DNA of 64,000 nt from Klebsiella africana (GTDB lineage Bacteria; Pseudomonadota; Gammaproteobacteria; Enterobacterales; Enterobacteriaceae). Position numbers and translations under genes: made by a program. Positions 1 to 10,005 of the stretch are shown in pieces. The first letter of the stretch is position 1. Each line of letters starts with the position of its first letter. Below the pieces are notes generated by a model. It saw only the letters and a program-made list of their open reading frames with translations. It did not search any database and was not told where the DNA came from. The stretch lies in assembly GCF_020526085.1 (NCBI RefSeq), contig NZ_CP084874.1, forward strand, positions 186,001 through 250,000, given 5' to 3'.

Positions 1-1
1 C

Positions 2-592
2 ACCAAGTTCATCGCCGTTGGTCAGAAAGCGCTTTCCTCGCTGAATATCATCCATGTGGCAGCTCCCCACCTTGAAGCGCTTAACCTGGCGACGGGCGAA
101 ACCGTGAACTTTTCCAGTCGGGAAGACGATCATGCGATCCTGATTTACAAGCTTGAGCCGACCACCGGCATGCTGCGTACCCGCGCTTACATTGGCCAGC
201 ATATGCCGCTCTACTGCTCCGCGATGGGGAAGATTTATATGGCGTTCGGCCATCCTGATTATGTGGAGCATTACTGGAATACTCATCAGGATGTTATTCA
301 GCCGCTGACCCGCAACACCATCACCGGCTTACCGGCCATGCATGATGAGCTGGCGCAGATCCGTGAGCGTAACATGGCCATGGATCGGGAAGAGAATGAG
401 CTGGGGGTGTCCTGTCTGGCGGTGCCAGTTTTCGATATTCACCAGCGCGTGCCCTACGCCATCTCTATTTCCCTGTCGACCTCGCGCCTCAAGCAGATAG
501 GTGAAAAGAACTTGTTAAAACCGCTACGTGAGACCGCCGAAGCAATTTCGCGTGAGCTGGGTTTCACGGTGCGTGAAGCGTCAGGCAAATGA
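2..592 (+). CDS. yiaJ: IclR-family transcriptional regulator YiaJ/PlaR, 3' part
   Basis: Open from the window edge, leaving about 196 C-terminal residues of a family member that is about 282 residues in E. coli. The N-terminal winged-helix DNA-binding domain lies outside the window. What remains is the IclR effector-binding domain, with stretches such as YCSAMGKIYMAF and ELGVSCLAVPVFD. In E. coli YiaJ (PlaR) represses the yiaK-S genes for 2,3-diketo-L-gulonate and ascorbate-type sugars, and the neighbouring ysaA and avtA match that locus. The target operon would lie upstream of this window. The truncation is only the window boundary. Confidence 0.9.
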   Translation, partial: TKFIAVGQKALSSLNIIHVAAPHLEALNLATGETVNFSSREDDHAILIYKLEPTTGMLRTRAYIGQHMPLYCSAMGKIYMAFGHPDYVEHYWNTHQDVIQPLTRNTITGLPAMHDELAQIRERNMAMDREENELGVSCLAVPVFDIHQRVPYAISISLSTSRLKQIGEKNLLKPLRETAEAISRELGFTVREASGK

Positions 593-701
593 CCACATCT
601 TCCTCATCATCTGACAAAAAACAGCGCTGATTCCATTCAGGATCAAAGCGCGGGCAGGGACTATTCTGGCACCCTGCGGTTTTATCCCCAGGGAGCAGAG
701 G

Positions 702-1187
702 ATGAACCGGTTTCTTATTGCCAGTGCCCAGCAGTGTATTGGCTGTCGTACCTGTGAAGTGGCCTGCGTGGTCGCGCACCAGCAGGCACAGGATGTCGCC
801 GCCCTGTCGACGAACCATTTCGCGCCGCGTATCCGGGTGGTGAAAAGCGGTGACATATCGACGGCGACGGCCTGCCGGCAATGCGAGGATGCGCCCTGCG
901 CCAGCGTTTGCCCGCAAGGGGCGATTCAGCGCGACAATGACGTCTGGTGGGTCGACCAGCGGCGCTGCATCGGCTGCAAAAGTTGCATGGTGGCCTGCCC
1001 GTACGGCGCGATGACCGTCACGGTAGTGAATCAGCAGGCGCAGGCGCTGAAATGCGATTTATGCCATCACCGCGCTGAAGGACCTGCCTGCGTGGCCGCC
1101 TGCCCGACGCAGGCGCTGCGGGTGATGGTTCCCGCAGAGCTGGAAGCGCTATGCGCGCAAAAACGCCAGCGGCTGGCGCTGGCGTGA
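702..1187 (+). CDS. ysaA: Four-cluster ferredoxin-like electron transfer protein YsaA
   Basis: A 161-residue polyferredoxin of the HydN/DmsB-like iron-sulfur family. Sixteen cysteines fall in four CxxC-type groups (C12/15/18/22, C58/61/66/70, C89/92/95/99, C118/121/130/134), enough for four [4Fe-4S] clusters. There is no signal peptide or membrane segment, so it should be a cytoplasmic electron carrier. HydN serves formate hydrogenlyase or formate dehydrogenase H in related bacteria, but the partner of YsaA is not known and nothing adjacent supplies one. An AGAGG sequence directly precedes the ATG. It lies 109 bp after yiaJ on the same strand and converges with avtA. Confidence 0.88.
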   Translation: MNRFLIASAQQCIGCRTCEVACVVAHQQAQDVAALSTNHFAPRIRVVKSGDISTATACRQCEDAPCASVCPQGAIQRDNDVWWVDQRRCIGCKSCMVACPYGAMTVTVVNQQAQALKCDLCHHRAEGPACVAACPTQALRVMVPAELEALCAQKRQRLALA

Positions 1188-1229
1188 GTGGGGGCGCTGA
1201 CGGGCGTTACCCGCCCGCGGCGTCAGAGG

Positions 1230-2486
1230 CTATGCTTCCTGTTCGCGCCAGGCGAATTCAATCTCTTCGGCGAGAATTTTCACCCCAGCCTCAATTTTTT
1301 GCGGGTCTGGCACATAGTTCATGCGCATACACTGGTGGGTGTGCGGCCACGGCTTATCCAGACCCGGGAAGAAGTAATCCCCCGGCACCATCAGCACGCC
1401 GCGCTTTTTCAGCCGCTGATACAGCAGCTCGGTGGAGACCGGCAGATCCTTAAACCACAGCCAGAGGAAAATGGCCCCCTCCGGTTTGTGGATCAGGCAG
1501 CGCTCCTCCGGCAGATAGCGGCGAATAATGGCGATGGTTTCCTGCACCCGCTGGTAATAGAAGGGCTTGATCACCGTCTCTGACAGGCGCAGCAGATCCT
1601 GTCGTTTAATCATTTCGCACATCATTGCCGGCCCGATGCCGCCAGGGGCGAGGCTGATAATGCCGTTCATATTGCTGATGGCGGTGATGATTTTTTCGTT
1701 GGCGATAATAATCCCGCAACGGCTGCCCGGCAGGCCCAGCTTGGACAGGCTCATACACAGCACGATGTTCGGATTCCACAGCGGTCTGGCGTCGCTAAAG
1801 ATAATGCCCGGGAACGGTACACCGTAGGCGTTATCAATCACCAGCGGGACCCCGTGCTGATTCGCCAGCGCATCCAGTTTGATCAGCTCTTCATCGGTGA
1901 TGACGTTGCCGGTCGGATTGGTGGGGCGCGAGACGCAGATCATGCCGGTCTCTTCCGTCACCTGCAGATGCTCAAAATCAACGTGGTACTTAAACTGGCC
2001 TTCCGGCAGCAGTTCGATGTTCGGCCGGGTGGCAACGAACAGATCCTCTTCCAGACCGGCATCGGCGTAACCGATATATTCCGGCGTCAGCGGGAACAGT
2101 ACCTTACGCGTGGTGCCATCTGCCCGACGGCCTGCAAACAGGTTAAATAAGTAGAAAAATGCACTCTGACTGCCGTTTGTTAGTGCAATATTCTGTGGTT
2201 CGATCTCCCAGCCCAGCTCGTCGCGCAGCATGTTCGCCAGCAGGTTCAGTAGCTCGCTTTTGCCCTGTGGACCATCATAATTACAAAGCGCATCAAGGGC
2301 TTTGCCATTATCCAGCATGTCGGACAGCAGCTGCTGGAAGTAGTCATTCATTTCCGGGATCTGAGCGGGGTTGCCGCCGCCCAGCATAATAGCGCCCGGC
2401 GTGCGCAGACCGTCATTTAGGTCTTCCATCAGGCGGGTGATGCCTGAATGACGGGTGAATTTGTCGCCGAAAAGGGAAAATGTCAT
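1230..2486 (-). CDS. avtA: Valine--pyruvate aminotransferase AvtA
   Basis: A 418-residue fold-type I PLP aminotransferase, full length against E. coli AvtA (about 417). It transfers the amino group between valine and pyruvate, giving alanine and 2-ketoisovalerate (transaminase C). Visible motifs are SRPTNPTGNV (186-195), the PLP-contacting Asp218 in VIDNAYG, and the Schiff-base Lys249 in SLSKLGLPGSR. It is cytosolic and single-gene, facing ysaA convergently and following malS on the same strand, as in E. coli. The start MTFSLFGDKF matches the family N-terminus. Confidence 0.95.
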   Translation of the reverse strand: MTFSLFGDKFTRHSGITRLMEDLNDGLRTPGAIMLGGGNPAQIPEMNDYFQQLLSDMLDNGKALDALCNYDGPQGKSELLNLLANMLRDELGWEIEPQNIALTNGSQSAFFYLFNLFAGRRADGTTRKVLFPLTPEYIGYADAGLEEDLFVATRPNIELLPEGQFKYHVDFEHLQVTEETGMICVSRPTNPTGNVITDEELIKLDALANQHGVPLVIDNAYGVPFPGIIFSDARPLWNPNIVLCMSLSKLGLPGSRCGIIIANEKIITAISNMNGIISLAPGGIGPAMMCEMIKRQDLLRLSETVIKPFYYQRVQETIAIIRRYLPEERCLIHKPEGAIFLWLWFKDLPVSTELLYQRLKKRGVLMVPGDYFFPGLDKPWPHTHQCMRMNYVPDPQKIEAGVKILAEEIEFAWREQEA

Positions 2487-2616
2487 CGCGAATAGTCTGT
2501 CGGTGGTTCTGGAAAGTGGCTAACCATAACGCCAGCGCTGGCATGGTGCAAATCGAAGGAAACGAGAGGGTTTTCGTTTTTATTCTGCTAAATATTATTT
2601 TATTAGCGTTTTATTC

Positions 2617-2649
2617 TGTATGGCTCCCCGCAGGGCGGAGAGCCATATG
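2617..2649 (-). terminator. Stem-loop after malS
   Basis: An inverted repeat (TATGGCTC near 2619, GAGCCATA near 2640, stem extended by GC pairs) lies just beyond the malS stop codon. There is no clean U-tract on the minus strand, so it may protect the 3' end rather than terminate efficiently. Confidence 0.4.
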
Positions 2650-2653
2650 TGGA

Positions 2654-4687
2654 TTACTGCTGTTGTCCTGCCCAGATGACCATCACTTTATCTTCACCGC
2701 TCTCACGCACGAAACCGTAACCATGCGGCATCGACAGCGTTGTCTGTTTGCCCATGCCGATTGCCGGGTGGCGCGCGCGGAACTGACCGATCTTCTGCCA
2801 GTGAGTGACGCTGCGGGCCGCTTTGCCGTTAACGTCCTGCCAGTTCATCTCCGACCGGGTGCCCTGCAGCGGGTCCGAGCCGGTGGGGCCGAACGGGCGC
2901 GATGATTCGTCGCCATAGAAAATCTGCACGGCACCAGGGGCCAGCAGCAACAGCTCCGCCGCGGTGGTGCCGCCTTCGCGGAACAGGCGCGTATCGTGTG
3001 AGGAGAGGTAGCTCAGGACGTTAAAGCTCTGCAGTTTGTCGGCCATTTGCTGCCAGGTGAGGTCAATATTGGCCATACAGGTTGCTGCTTTCGCCGCCTG
3101 GTCCTGGTAGTCGAAATTGATCATCGCATCAAAACCGTGGCGATAATAATCGCTCTGCATTACCCCATGTCCCCAGGCTTCGCCGGTCATCCAGAACGGC
3201 GCCGCATCCAGCGCTTTATCCGGATTGGCTTTCTTCCACTCTGCCAGCGCGGCGGTGGCCTGGGTTTTTAACTGCTGCCAGGCGTCCATCTCCACATGTT
3301 TGGCGGTATCGACGCGGAAGCCATCAATGCCGTAGTCACGTACCCACTGGCTCAACCAGTGCGTCAGATAGTCACGCGGCGTATAGCCCGGGATCGCTTT
3401 CGCTGCGGTGTCTGGTTTATGACTATAGAAGTTCGGCAGACCCGAGGCCTCCTTCGATTCGGTTTTCAGGTCCGGCAGGAAGGCCAGGGACATGGTGAGA
3501 TCGTCATAGCCCGGGTTGTCGTAATCGCCGATATCGGTGCGGATCCACTTCTTACCCCACCATTTCTCCCACCCGGCCTTGTCGCTGAAGTTGATATAGT
3601 CGTTAAAGCTGTGCCAGGTCTGGCCCGCGCCCGGCTTCCAGTCCGTCCAGCGCTCGCCGAGGGTTTTTTTCAGCTCATCGCCTTGCAGATACAGGGCGCC
3701 GAACTGGAACTCCTGCATGTCGGCCAGGGTGGCGTAGCCGGCATGGTTCATCACCACGTCAAATAGGATGCGTATGCCGCGCTTATGCGCTTCATCCACC
3801 AGTCGGCGGAGATCCGCTTCGGTCCCCATATTGGCGTCCAGTTTCGACCAGTCCTGGGTGTAATAGCCGTGATAGGCGTAGTGAGGGAAATCGCCCTTCG
3901 TGCCGCCGCCGACCCAGCCGTGGATCTGCTCGAGCGGGGAACTGATCCACAGGGCGTTAACCCCCATCTGCTGCAGATAATCCAGTTTGCTGGTTAAACC
4001 CTGCAGGTCGCCGCCGTGGAAAGTACCGATCTCTTGCATGCCGTCTTTATGGCGACCATAGCTGTTGTCGTTGGCCGGGTTGCCGTTTACGAAGCGATCG
4101 GTCAGGACGAAGTAGATGGTGGCATTGTGCCAGTCAAACGGCGCCGGGGCGGCCGTCTCGGCACGCTCGAGCAACAGCAGGCCATTGCTGCCGATGGCGG
4201 GCTGCAGAGTGATTTTGCCGCCGCTGACGGTCGCGACGTTACCGCTGTAGAAATCGCGGACATGGCTGCCTTCGGCGAAGGTTTTGCTGACGTCGATGGT
4301 CAGGGGTTTTCCATCCCACTTCGGACACTGGCGGATCTGCGGCGCCGCGGCGCTGGTCTCTTTTTCCTCCAGCGAAATCATCATCGTTGGCGTGCCGGAG
4401 CGGGTATCCACCTCCAGGGTGTACAGACCCTGGCGGAAGATGCGCCATTGCGGCGGGGTGCCACGACAAGGCTCCATGGATAGCATCTGGTTGAGCTTAA
4501 TGCCGCCGGATGGCTGCCAGCACTGTTGGTCAAAATTTAGCTGCAGGGGACGTGTACCCTTCTCAACCACTTTCTGGCTGATGAATCGGCCCGTCCCTTC
4601 TTCGGTGAAAGTCGGGAAGTCGGCGGTGGTCCAGGCGGCAAAGGCCATCCCAGGCACGAATAACGTAGCAAGCGCAGCGAGTTTCAT
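2654..4687 (-). CDS. malS: Periplasmic alpha-amylase MalS
   Basis: A 677-residue GH13 alpha-amylase, the same size as E. coli MalS. The N-terminus is a signal peptide ending ...GMAFA (about residue 17), so it acts in the periplasm, hydrolysing longer maltodextrins before uptake. Conserved regions are DVVMNH (310-315), the nucleophile Asp460 in GFRVDTAKH, the acid/base Glu503 in WMTGEAWG, and the transition-state Asp565 in LSSHDT. Cys56, Cys74 and Cys121 in the N-terminal extension could support disulfides, as the E. coli enzyme needs DsbA. It is transcribed divergently from bax and is a MalT regulon member in E. coli; MalT-box-like sequences lie upstream. Confidence 0.96.
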   Translation of the reverse strand: MKLAALATLFVPGMAFAAWTTADFPTFTEEGTGRFISQKVVEKGTRPLQLNFDQQCWQPSGGIKLNQMLSMEPCRGTPPQWRIFRQGLYTLEVDTRSGTPTMMISLEEKETSAAAPQIRQCPKWDGKPLTIDVSKTFAEGSHVRDFYSGNVATVSGGKITLQPAIGSNGLLLLERAETAAPAPFDWHNATIYFVLTDRFVNGNPANDNSYGRHKDGMQEIGTFHGGDLQGLTSKLDYLQQMGVNALWISSPLEQIHGWVGGGTKGDFPHYAYHGYYTQDWSKLDANMGTEADLRRLVDEAHKRGIRILFDVVMNHAGYATLADMQEFQFGALYLQGDELKKTLGERWTDWKPGAGQTWHSFNDYINFSDKAGWEKWWGKKWIRTDIGDYDNPGYDDLTMSLAFLPDLKTESKEASGLPNFYSHKPDTAAKAIPGYTPRDYLTHWLSQWVRDYGIDGFRVDTAKHVEMDAWQQLKTQATAALAEWKKANPDKALDAAPFWMTGEAWGHGVMQSDYYRHGFDAMINFDYQDQAAKAATCMANIDLTWQQMADKLQSFNVLSYLSSHDTRLFREGGTTAAELLLLAPGAVQIFYGDESSRPFGPTGSDPLQGTRSEMNWQDVNGKAARSVTHWQKIGQFRARHPAIGMGKQTTLSMPHGYGFVRESGEDKVMVIWAGQQQ

Positions 4688-5000
4688 TGCGGGATCCTTG
4701 AGCGGTTTTTAACGAGTGTGCCTTGTTGTCGCGTGCGTGAACTCCTCCTGACGGGGGTTTTACCAGGAGGATGAGAAGGGGTGAGTGATACCGCTCAAAA
4801 AATAGGCTAAAAATGAGACGAAGCTAGCATTTTCGTACTGGCGATGCGGTGCAGAAACCGATTTCAGATGACACCGATTCGGAATTGGACTATTTCTGTT
4901 GATGCTCTCATTGCGTATTTTTGATACTATTAGCGATTCAGCTATCGTTTTTTTGTGAAAAACAAGGTGTTGGAATGCATATATCCGACCAGGAGACCTG
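4688..5000. promoter_or_regulatory. Divergent malS-bax control region with MalT-box-like motifs
   Basis: This 313-bp gap separates divergent malS and bax. Near malS there are purine-rich MalT-box-like hexamers: GGAGGATGAG at 4766-4775 and GGGGTGAG at 4778-4785 on the plus strand, and GGAGGAG in the complement around 4742-4750. The MalT consensus I remember is GGGGA(T/G)GAGG, so these are approximate matches. The bax-proximal half is AT-rich and probably holds its promoter, and AGGAG precedes the bax ATG. Confidence 0.45.
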
Positions 5001-5819
5001 ATGATATCGAATCCCATACGACGATATGGGGCCGCAATACTTATGTTACTAACCTGCATTTTTTCAGGTAGTGTGTTGGCCACAACGCACACAGCAACAA
5101 AGAGTCATAAAGCCCCAACGGTTAAGAAGATCAGTAGTACTAAGGTAAGCAGTAAACAAGAGTATTCTCGCAATAGTGTAAAGAGCAGTTCACTTCCTGA
5201 CTTGCGAAAATACCCTTCCGGAACACCAAGGAAAAAAGCGTTTCTCCGGACGGTCATGCCTTATATTACTAAACAGAATCAGGCGATCACTGCGGATCGT
5301 AACTGGCTTGTTTCCAAGCAGTACGATGCTCGCTGGTCACCGTCAGAAAAGGCGCGCCTGAAGGATATCGCTGCCCGTTACAAGGTGAAGTGGTCAGGCA
5401 ATACGCGTCATGTCCCCTGGAACGCGCTGCTTGAGCGTGTCGACATTATTCCGAACAGCATGGTGGCAACCATGGCGGCGGCGGAAAGTGGCTGGGGTAC
5501 CTCCAGGCTGGCGCGTGAGAACAACAACCTGTTTGGCATGAAGTGCGGCGCCGGTCGCTGCCGCGGGGCGATGAAAGGCTACTCGCAGTTCGAATCAGTG
5601 GAGCAGTCGGTGCAGGCTTATGTCACCAACCTGAACACCCACCCGGCCTATTCTTCTTTCCGCAAGTCGCGCCTGCAGCTGCGCAAGGCAGATCAGGAAG
5701 TAACGGCCAGTACCATGATCCATAAGCTGAAGGGTTATTCGACCAAAGGGTCGAGCTACAACAACTATCTCTTCGCAATGTATCAGGACAACCAGCGGCT
5801 TATCGCTGCCCATCTGTAA
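5001..5819 (+). CDS. bax: Bax protein, glucosaminidase-fold putative peptidoglycan hydrolase
   Basis: A 272-residue protein matching the E. coli Bax family (274). Residues 1-27 form a signal peptide or anchor. A basic Ser/Lys-rich linker (30-75) leads to a C-terminal glucosaminidase (PF01832-like) domain. The likely catalytic Glu162 is in MAAAESGWGTS, followed by NNLFGMKC and the YxxF pattern typical of flagellar FlgJ-like lysozyme folds. The expected substrate is the cell-wall glycan, in the periplasm. The physiological role is not established even in E. coli. AGGAG lies 7 bp before the ATG. Confidence 0.88.
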   Translation: MISNPIRRYGAAILMLLTCIFSGSVLATTHTATKSHKAPTVKKISSTKVSSKQEYSRNSVKSSSLPDLRKYPSGTPRKKAFLRTVMPYITKQNQAITADRNWLVSKQYDARWSPSEKARLKDIAARYKVKWSGNTRHVPWNALLERVDIIPNSMVATMAAAESGWGTSRLARENNNLFGMKCGAGRCRGAMKGYSQFESVEQSVQAYVTNLNTHPAYSSFRKSRLQLRKADQEVTASTMIHKLKGYSTKGSSYNNYLFAMYQDNQRLIAAHL

Positions 5820-5825
5820 TCCCGA

Positions 5826-5854
5826 TGCCCGGCCTTGTTGCCGGGCATTTTTTT
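5826..5854 (+). terminator. Rho-independent terminator of bax
   Basis: A perfect stem TGCCCGGC/GCCGGGCA with a 6-base loop, followed by seven T. It also lies just past the end of convergent xylR. Confidence 0.85.
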
Positions 5855-5857
5855 GCC

Positions 5858-7036
5858 CTACAGCATCACCTCGCTGTGCCGGTCACGGTACTCTTTCGGC
5901 GTCACGTCGTACTCCTTCTTAAACACCGAATAGAAATATTGCAGCGACGGGTAGCCGCACATCTGTGAAATCTCATTGATCGACAGGCTGGTGGACACCA
6001 GCAGGCTGCGCGCCTTTTCCAGCTTCTCGCTGTGGATCACCGTGTGGATGGTCTCCCCGACCTCCTCTTTGAAGCGTTTCTCCAGATTGGAGCGAGAGAT
6101 GCCGACAGCGTCGAGGACCTGTTCCACCTTGATGCCTTTGCAGGCATTGTTGCGTATGTAATGCATCGCCTGAATCACGGAGGGATCGTTTAACGACCGG
6201 TAGTCGGTGGAGCGCCGCTCAACGACGCGCATCGGCGGGATGAGCTGGCGCTGCAGCGGGAGGGCCTCGTTATTCAGCAGCCGGTGGAGTAATTTTGCCG
6301 CCTGATAACCCATCTGGCGGGTGCCCTGGGCGACGGAGGAGAGGGCGACGCGGGAGAGATAGCGGGTTAGCTCCTCGTTATCGATGCCAATAACGCACAG
6401 TTTCTCTGGCACCGGGATATGCAGCAGCTCGCAGGCCTGCAGGACGTGGCGGGCACGGGCGTCGGTGACGGCGATGATGCCGGTTTGCGGCGGCAGGGTT
6501 TGCAGCCAGTCGGCGAGCCGGTTTTGCGCGTGCTGCCAGTTTTCCGGCGCCGTCTCCAGCCCCTGGTAGACCACGCCGCGATACTTCTCTTTTGCGACCA
6601 GCTGGCAGAAGGCATACTCGCGCTCTACCGCCCAGCGTTTACCGCTGGAGGTGGGGAGTCCGTAAAACGCAAAGCGGTGTACCCCTTTTTCCTTCAAATG
6701 GAGAAAGGCGCTTTCCACCAGCGCAGCGTTGTCCGTGGCAATATAGTGGACCGGCGGGTACTGCTCTGGCTGATGATAAGAGCCGCCGACGCCGACGATG
6801 GGCACGTGGACATCGGCCAGCAGCTTTTCAATTTCGGGATCGTCATAGTCGGCGATAACGCCATCGCCCAACCACTCTTTGATGTTTTCGATTCGTGCCC
6901 GAAAATCCTCTTCAATAAAGATATCCCACTCCAGCTGGGAGGCCTGCAGATACTCGCCGACGCCCTCAACCACCTGGCGGTCATAAGCTTTGTTGGCGTT
7001 GAATAACAGCGTAATACGGTGACGCTTTTCAAACAT
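5858..7036 (-). CDS. xylR: Xylose operon activator XylR
   Basis: A 392-residue AraC-family regulator, the same length as E. coli XylR. Residues about 1-270 are a periplasmic-binding-protein/LacI-like sensor that binds D-xylose. Residues about 290-390 form the double helix-turn-helix AraC domain, ending in the signature MCGYPSLQYFYSVFKKEYDV. With xylose it activates the xylFGH(R) and xylAB promoters, which lie about 4 kb away in the xylF-xylA gap. It follows xylH on the same strand after a 231-bp gap that contains an ERIC-like repeat, so it may be read partly from xylF and partly from its own promoter. Confidence 0.96.
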   Translation of the reverse strand: MFEKRHRITLLFNANKAYDRQVVEGVGEYLQASQLEWDIFIEEDFRARIENIKEWLGDGVIADYDDPEIEKLLADVHVPIVGVGGSYHQPEQYPPVHYIATDNAALVESAFLHLKEKGVHRFAFYGLPTSSGKRWAVEREYAFCQLVAKEKYRGVVYQGLETAPENWQHAQNRLADWLQTLPPQTGIIAVTDARARHVLQACELLHIPVPEKLCVIGIDNEELTRYLSRVALSSVAQGTRQMGYQAAKLLHRLLNNEALPLQRQLIPPMRVVERRSTDYRSLNDPSVIQAMHYIRNNACKGIKVEQVLDAVGISRSNLEKRFKEEVGETIHTVIHSEKLEKARSLLVSTSLSINEISQMCGYPSLQYFYSVFKKEYDVTPKEYRDRHSEVML

Positions 7037-7061
7037 AGATAATGTTCCTGCTCTAACCCCG

Positions 7062-7175
7062 GTCAGACCCCTTCATTCAAGATGTTGCCGATGGCCTGAC
7101 TTACCACTCATCCCGGCCACGTACGCCGGTACGCGGCCGGAGCGCCGTCTGCAACCCGAATGATGTTGGGTATAC
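7062..7175. repeat. Degenerate ERIC-like palindromic repeat between xylH and xylR
   Basis: The ends resemble remembered ERIC termini: TTCATTCAAGATGTTGCCG on one side and GCCGTCTGCAACCCGAAT followed by TTGGGTATAC on the other. The centre is a strong imperfect palindrome, CCGGCC-A-CGTAC / GTACG-C-GGCCGG (7113-7140). The central sequence has diverged from the canonical ERIC core but keeps base pairing. It occupies about half of the xylH-xylR gap and would be transcribed in any xylH-xylR read-through RNA. Confidence 0.55.
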
Positions 7176-7267
7176 ACTACCGGCTAATGCCCGATATATT
7201 TCAAGCGCCTTATGGCGAAGTTTGGCGGTAGCGCAAAGAATTCAGACATTCTTCAGAGAGTCTCTCC

Positions 7268-8449
7268 TTATGCGCGCCGCTTGGTGGCGGAGTCCATCCA
7301 CACCGCCAGCAGCAAAATGGCGCCTTTAACGATATATTGCCAGAAGGTGGCGACGTCCATCATGCTCATGCCGTTATCCAGGGCTGACATAATAAACGCC
7401 CCCATTACCGCTCCGGCGACGCTGCCGATGCCGCCCGCCAGGCTGGTGCCGCCGATCACGCAGGCGGCGATGGCGTCCAGTTCAGCGATATTGCCCGCCG
7501 AAGGCGACCCCGCGCCGAGGCGCGAGCTGAGGATCAGCCCGGCAATGGCGACCATCAGGCCGTTAATGGCAAACACCGCCAGCTTGGTACGCTCGACGTT
7601 AATCCCTGAGAGGCGGGCCGCCTCCAGATTGCCGCCGATGGCGTAGATGCGGCGACCAAAAGCAGTGCGGGTGGCCATAAACAGGCCAGCCAGCAGCAGG
7701 GCGGCGAGGATCAGCACCGGGGTCGGCACCCCACGATAGTCATTGAGCAGCCAGATTGCGCCCAGCACAATCACTGCGGTAATGGCCTGACGGCCAACGG
7801 CGGCGGTGGAGGATGAGGTCGCCAGACCTAACGCCTGACGACGCATCCGCCCGCGCCACTGCCAGACGATAAACGCCGCCATGCCGACAACGCCGATGGC
7901 GAAACCGATGCCGTCTGGCAGATAGCTTTGGCCGATCTGCGCCATCGCCGGGCTGGTGGGAGAGACGGTGGTCCCGTTGGTGATGCCAATCAGAATGCCG
8001 CGAAACGCCAGCATCCCGGCGAGGGTGACGATAAACGAGGGAACCTTGCGATAGGCCACCCACCATCCGTTCCACGCCCCGAGCAGCAGGCCCATCACCA
8101 GCGTCACCAGAATAGTGAGCGGCAGTGGCCAGCCGAGCCAGACGTCAAAGATTGCCGCGGCGCCGCCCAGTAGCCCCATCATCGAGCCGACGGACAGGTC
8201 GATTTCTGCCGAAATAATCACAAACACCATGCCGACGGCGAGGATGCCGGTGATGGCCGTCTGGCGCAGCAGGTTGGAGATATTGCGTGCGCTCAGATAG
8301 GCGCCATCGGTAACCCAGGTGAAAAACAGCATAATGACGATGATGGCGGCGATCATTACAAAGACCTGGAGATTCAGCCCCTTCAGCGCCGGCAAGGCGG
8401 TGGGGGCAGTTGGGGTGAGTTTGATTTCAGACGACGTGTTCTTCGACAT
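7268..8449 (-). CDS. xylH: Xylose ABC transporter permease XylH
   Basis: A 393-residue integral membrane permease of the ribose/xylose ABC family (BPD_transp_2), about ten hydrophobic segments, same length as E. coli XylH. It forms the inner-membrane channel for D-xylose, working with XylF and XylG. Conserved features include the [17 protein letters not shown] segment and the C-terminal ...DSATKRRA. Its start codon overlaps the end of xylG by 23 bp, implying translational coupling. Confidence 0.96.
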   Translation of the reverse strand: MSKNTSSEIKLTPTAPTALPALKGLNLQVFVMIAAIIVIMLFFTWVTDGAYLSARNISNLLRQTAITGILAVGMVFVIISAEIDLSVGSMMGLLGGAAAIFDVWLGWPLPLTILVTLVMGLLLGAWNGWWVAYRKVPSFIVTLAGMLAFRGILIGITNGTTVSPTSPAMAQIGQSYLPDGIGFAIGVVGMAAFIVWQWRGRMRRQALGLATSSSTAAVGRQAITAVIVLGAIWLLNDYRGVPTPVLILAALLLAGLFMATRTAFGRRIYAIGGNLEAARLSGINVERTKLAVFAINGLMVAIAGLILSSRLGAGSPSAGNIAELDAIAACVIGGTSLAGGIGSVAGAVMGAFIMSALDNGMSMMDVATFWQYIVKGAILLLAVWMDSATKRRA

Positions 8450-9968
8450 GGCGTTCGCTCCTCAGCGCGGCTTCCATCACCTGTTCCTGGGTCAGATGTT
8501 GATTAACCAAATTGGCTTTTAGTCTGCCTTCGTGCATGACCAGCACCCGATCGCTGAGACCGAGCACCTCGGGCAGTTCGGATGAAATGACAATGACCGC
8601 GATGCCCTGCTGCACCAGCTGGTTAATCAGTTTATAAATTTCATACTTCGCCCCGATATCGATGCCACGGGTGGGTTCGTCGAGGATCAGAATGCGCGGA
8701 TTGAGCAGCAGACAGCGCGCCAGAATAGCCTTTTGCTGGTTGCCGCCGCTCAGACGGCCAATCGCCAGCTCAGGCGAGGAGGTTTTAATTTTCAAACGCT
8801 GAATCGACTGCTGAATGCAGTGCTGCTCGGCGGCGTCGTCCAGGCTGCTCATCGCGCCGGTGAACTGGTTGAGCGCCGCCAGGGTAATGTTTTTGCCCAC
8901 CGCCATTACCGGCACGATGCCGTCTTTTTTGCGGTCTTCCGGCACCATGGCGATGCCGTGGGCAATGGCCTGCTGGCAGTTAGAAATGCTCACTGGCTGG
9001 CCATCAATAAAGATCTCCCCTTGCCAGCGCCCCGGCCAGACGCCGAACAGGCACTGCACCGCCTCGGTGCGCCCGGCGCCGACCAGCCCGGCGATGCCGA
9101 GGATTTCCCCGCGATGCAGGGAAAACGAGACGTCATTGACCCGTTTAATATGACGGTTTACCGGGTGCCAGGCGGTTAAATGTTCGACCCGCAGGATCTC
9201 CTCGCCGTGGGCGTGCGGCTCGCTGGGATAGAGCGCGGTGAGCTCGCGGCCAACCATCATGGTGATGATGTCGTCTTCGCTCATGCCGCTGGCGTCGCGG
9301 GTGCCGATGTGCTGGCCGTCGCGGATCACGCAGATCGTATCGGAGATCGCTTTGACCTCATTGAGCTTGTGCGAAATATAAATGCAGGCGATATCGTGGT
9401 TTTGCAGATCGCGAACGATCGCCAGCAGCGTTGCGGTCTCTTGCTCGGTTAAGGAAGCGGTCGGCTCGTCGAGGATCAGCAGACGAACCTGTTTATTCAA
9501 TGCCTTGGCGATCTCCACCAGTTGCTGCTGGCCAAGGCCGAGGTCGCCGACGCGGGTATCGGGCGAAATGGGCAGATTGACCTGCGCCAGCAGCTTCTGA
9601 CAGCGCAACGTCATGGTTTCATAATCCAGCAGACCATGGCGGGAGATCTCGGCGCCGAGGAAAATATTCTCCAGCACGGTGAGATGTTTCACCAGCGCCA
9701 GCTCCTGATGAATGATGGCGATGCCTTTACGTTCGGTATCGCGAATATGGTTTGCCTGCAGCGTTTCGCCGGCAAAAATAATCTCGCCCTCATAGCTTCC
9801 GTGCGGATAGATACCGCACAGCACCTTCATCAGCGTCGATTTCCCCGACCCATTTTCACCGCATAACGAGACCACCTCACCCGCGTTCAGACGCAGGCTG
9901 ACGTTATCTACGGCTTTAACAGCGCCGAAGGTTTTGGTGATGTTCTTCATTTCGAGTAGCCAGGCCAT
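8427..9968 (-). CDS. xylG: Xylose ABC transporter ATP-binding protein XylG
   Basis: A 513-residue double ATPase of the sugar ABC family. The N-terminal half has Walker [10 protein letters not shown] (near residue 38) and Walker [11 protein letters not shown]. The C-terminal half has the usual degenerate first motif GLVGAGRTE but a good signature LSGGNQQ and Walker [12 protein letters not shown]. It energises xylose uptake on the cytoplasmic face of XylH. Start [15 protein letters not shown] and length match E. coli XylG. It follows xylF after a 64-bp gap containing a stem-loop. Confidence 0.96.
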   Translation of the reverse strand: MAWLLEMKNITKTFGAVKAVDNVSLRLNAGEVVSLCGENGSGKSTLMKVLCGIYPHGSYEGEIIFAGETLQANHIRDTERKGIAIIHQELALVKHLTVLENIFLGAEISRHGLLDYETMTLRCQKLLAQVNLPISPDTRVGDLGLGQQQLVEIAKALNKQVRLLILDEPTASLTEQETATLLAIVRDLQNHDIACIYISHKLNEVKAISDTICVIRDGQHIGTRDASGMSEDDIITMMVGRELTALYPSEPHAHGEEILRVEHLTAWHPVNRHIKRVNDVSFSLHRGEILGIAGLVGAGRTEAVQCLFGVWPGRWQGEIFIDGQPVSISNCQQAIAHGIAMVPEDRKKDGIVPVMAVGKNITLAALNQFTGAMSSLDDAAEQHCIQQSIQRLKIKTSSPELAIGRLSGGNQQKAILARCLLLNPRILILDEPTRGIDIGAKYEIYKLINQLVQQGIAVIVISSELPEVLGLSDRVLVMHEGRLKANLVNQHLTQEQVMEAALRSERHVEEHVV

Positions 9969-10005
9969 AAAGACTCCGCAAAAGTGATATCCGGCGGGAT
10001 GAAAA

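Noticed and set aside
630..660. FNR-type site before ysaA
   Set aside because: Only one half-site resembling ATCAA is present; the TTGAT-N4-ATCAA spacing is not met.
564..917. Minus-strand frames over yiaJ end and ysaA
   Set aside because: They conflict with the clear four-cluster ferredoxin gene and show no family similarity.
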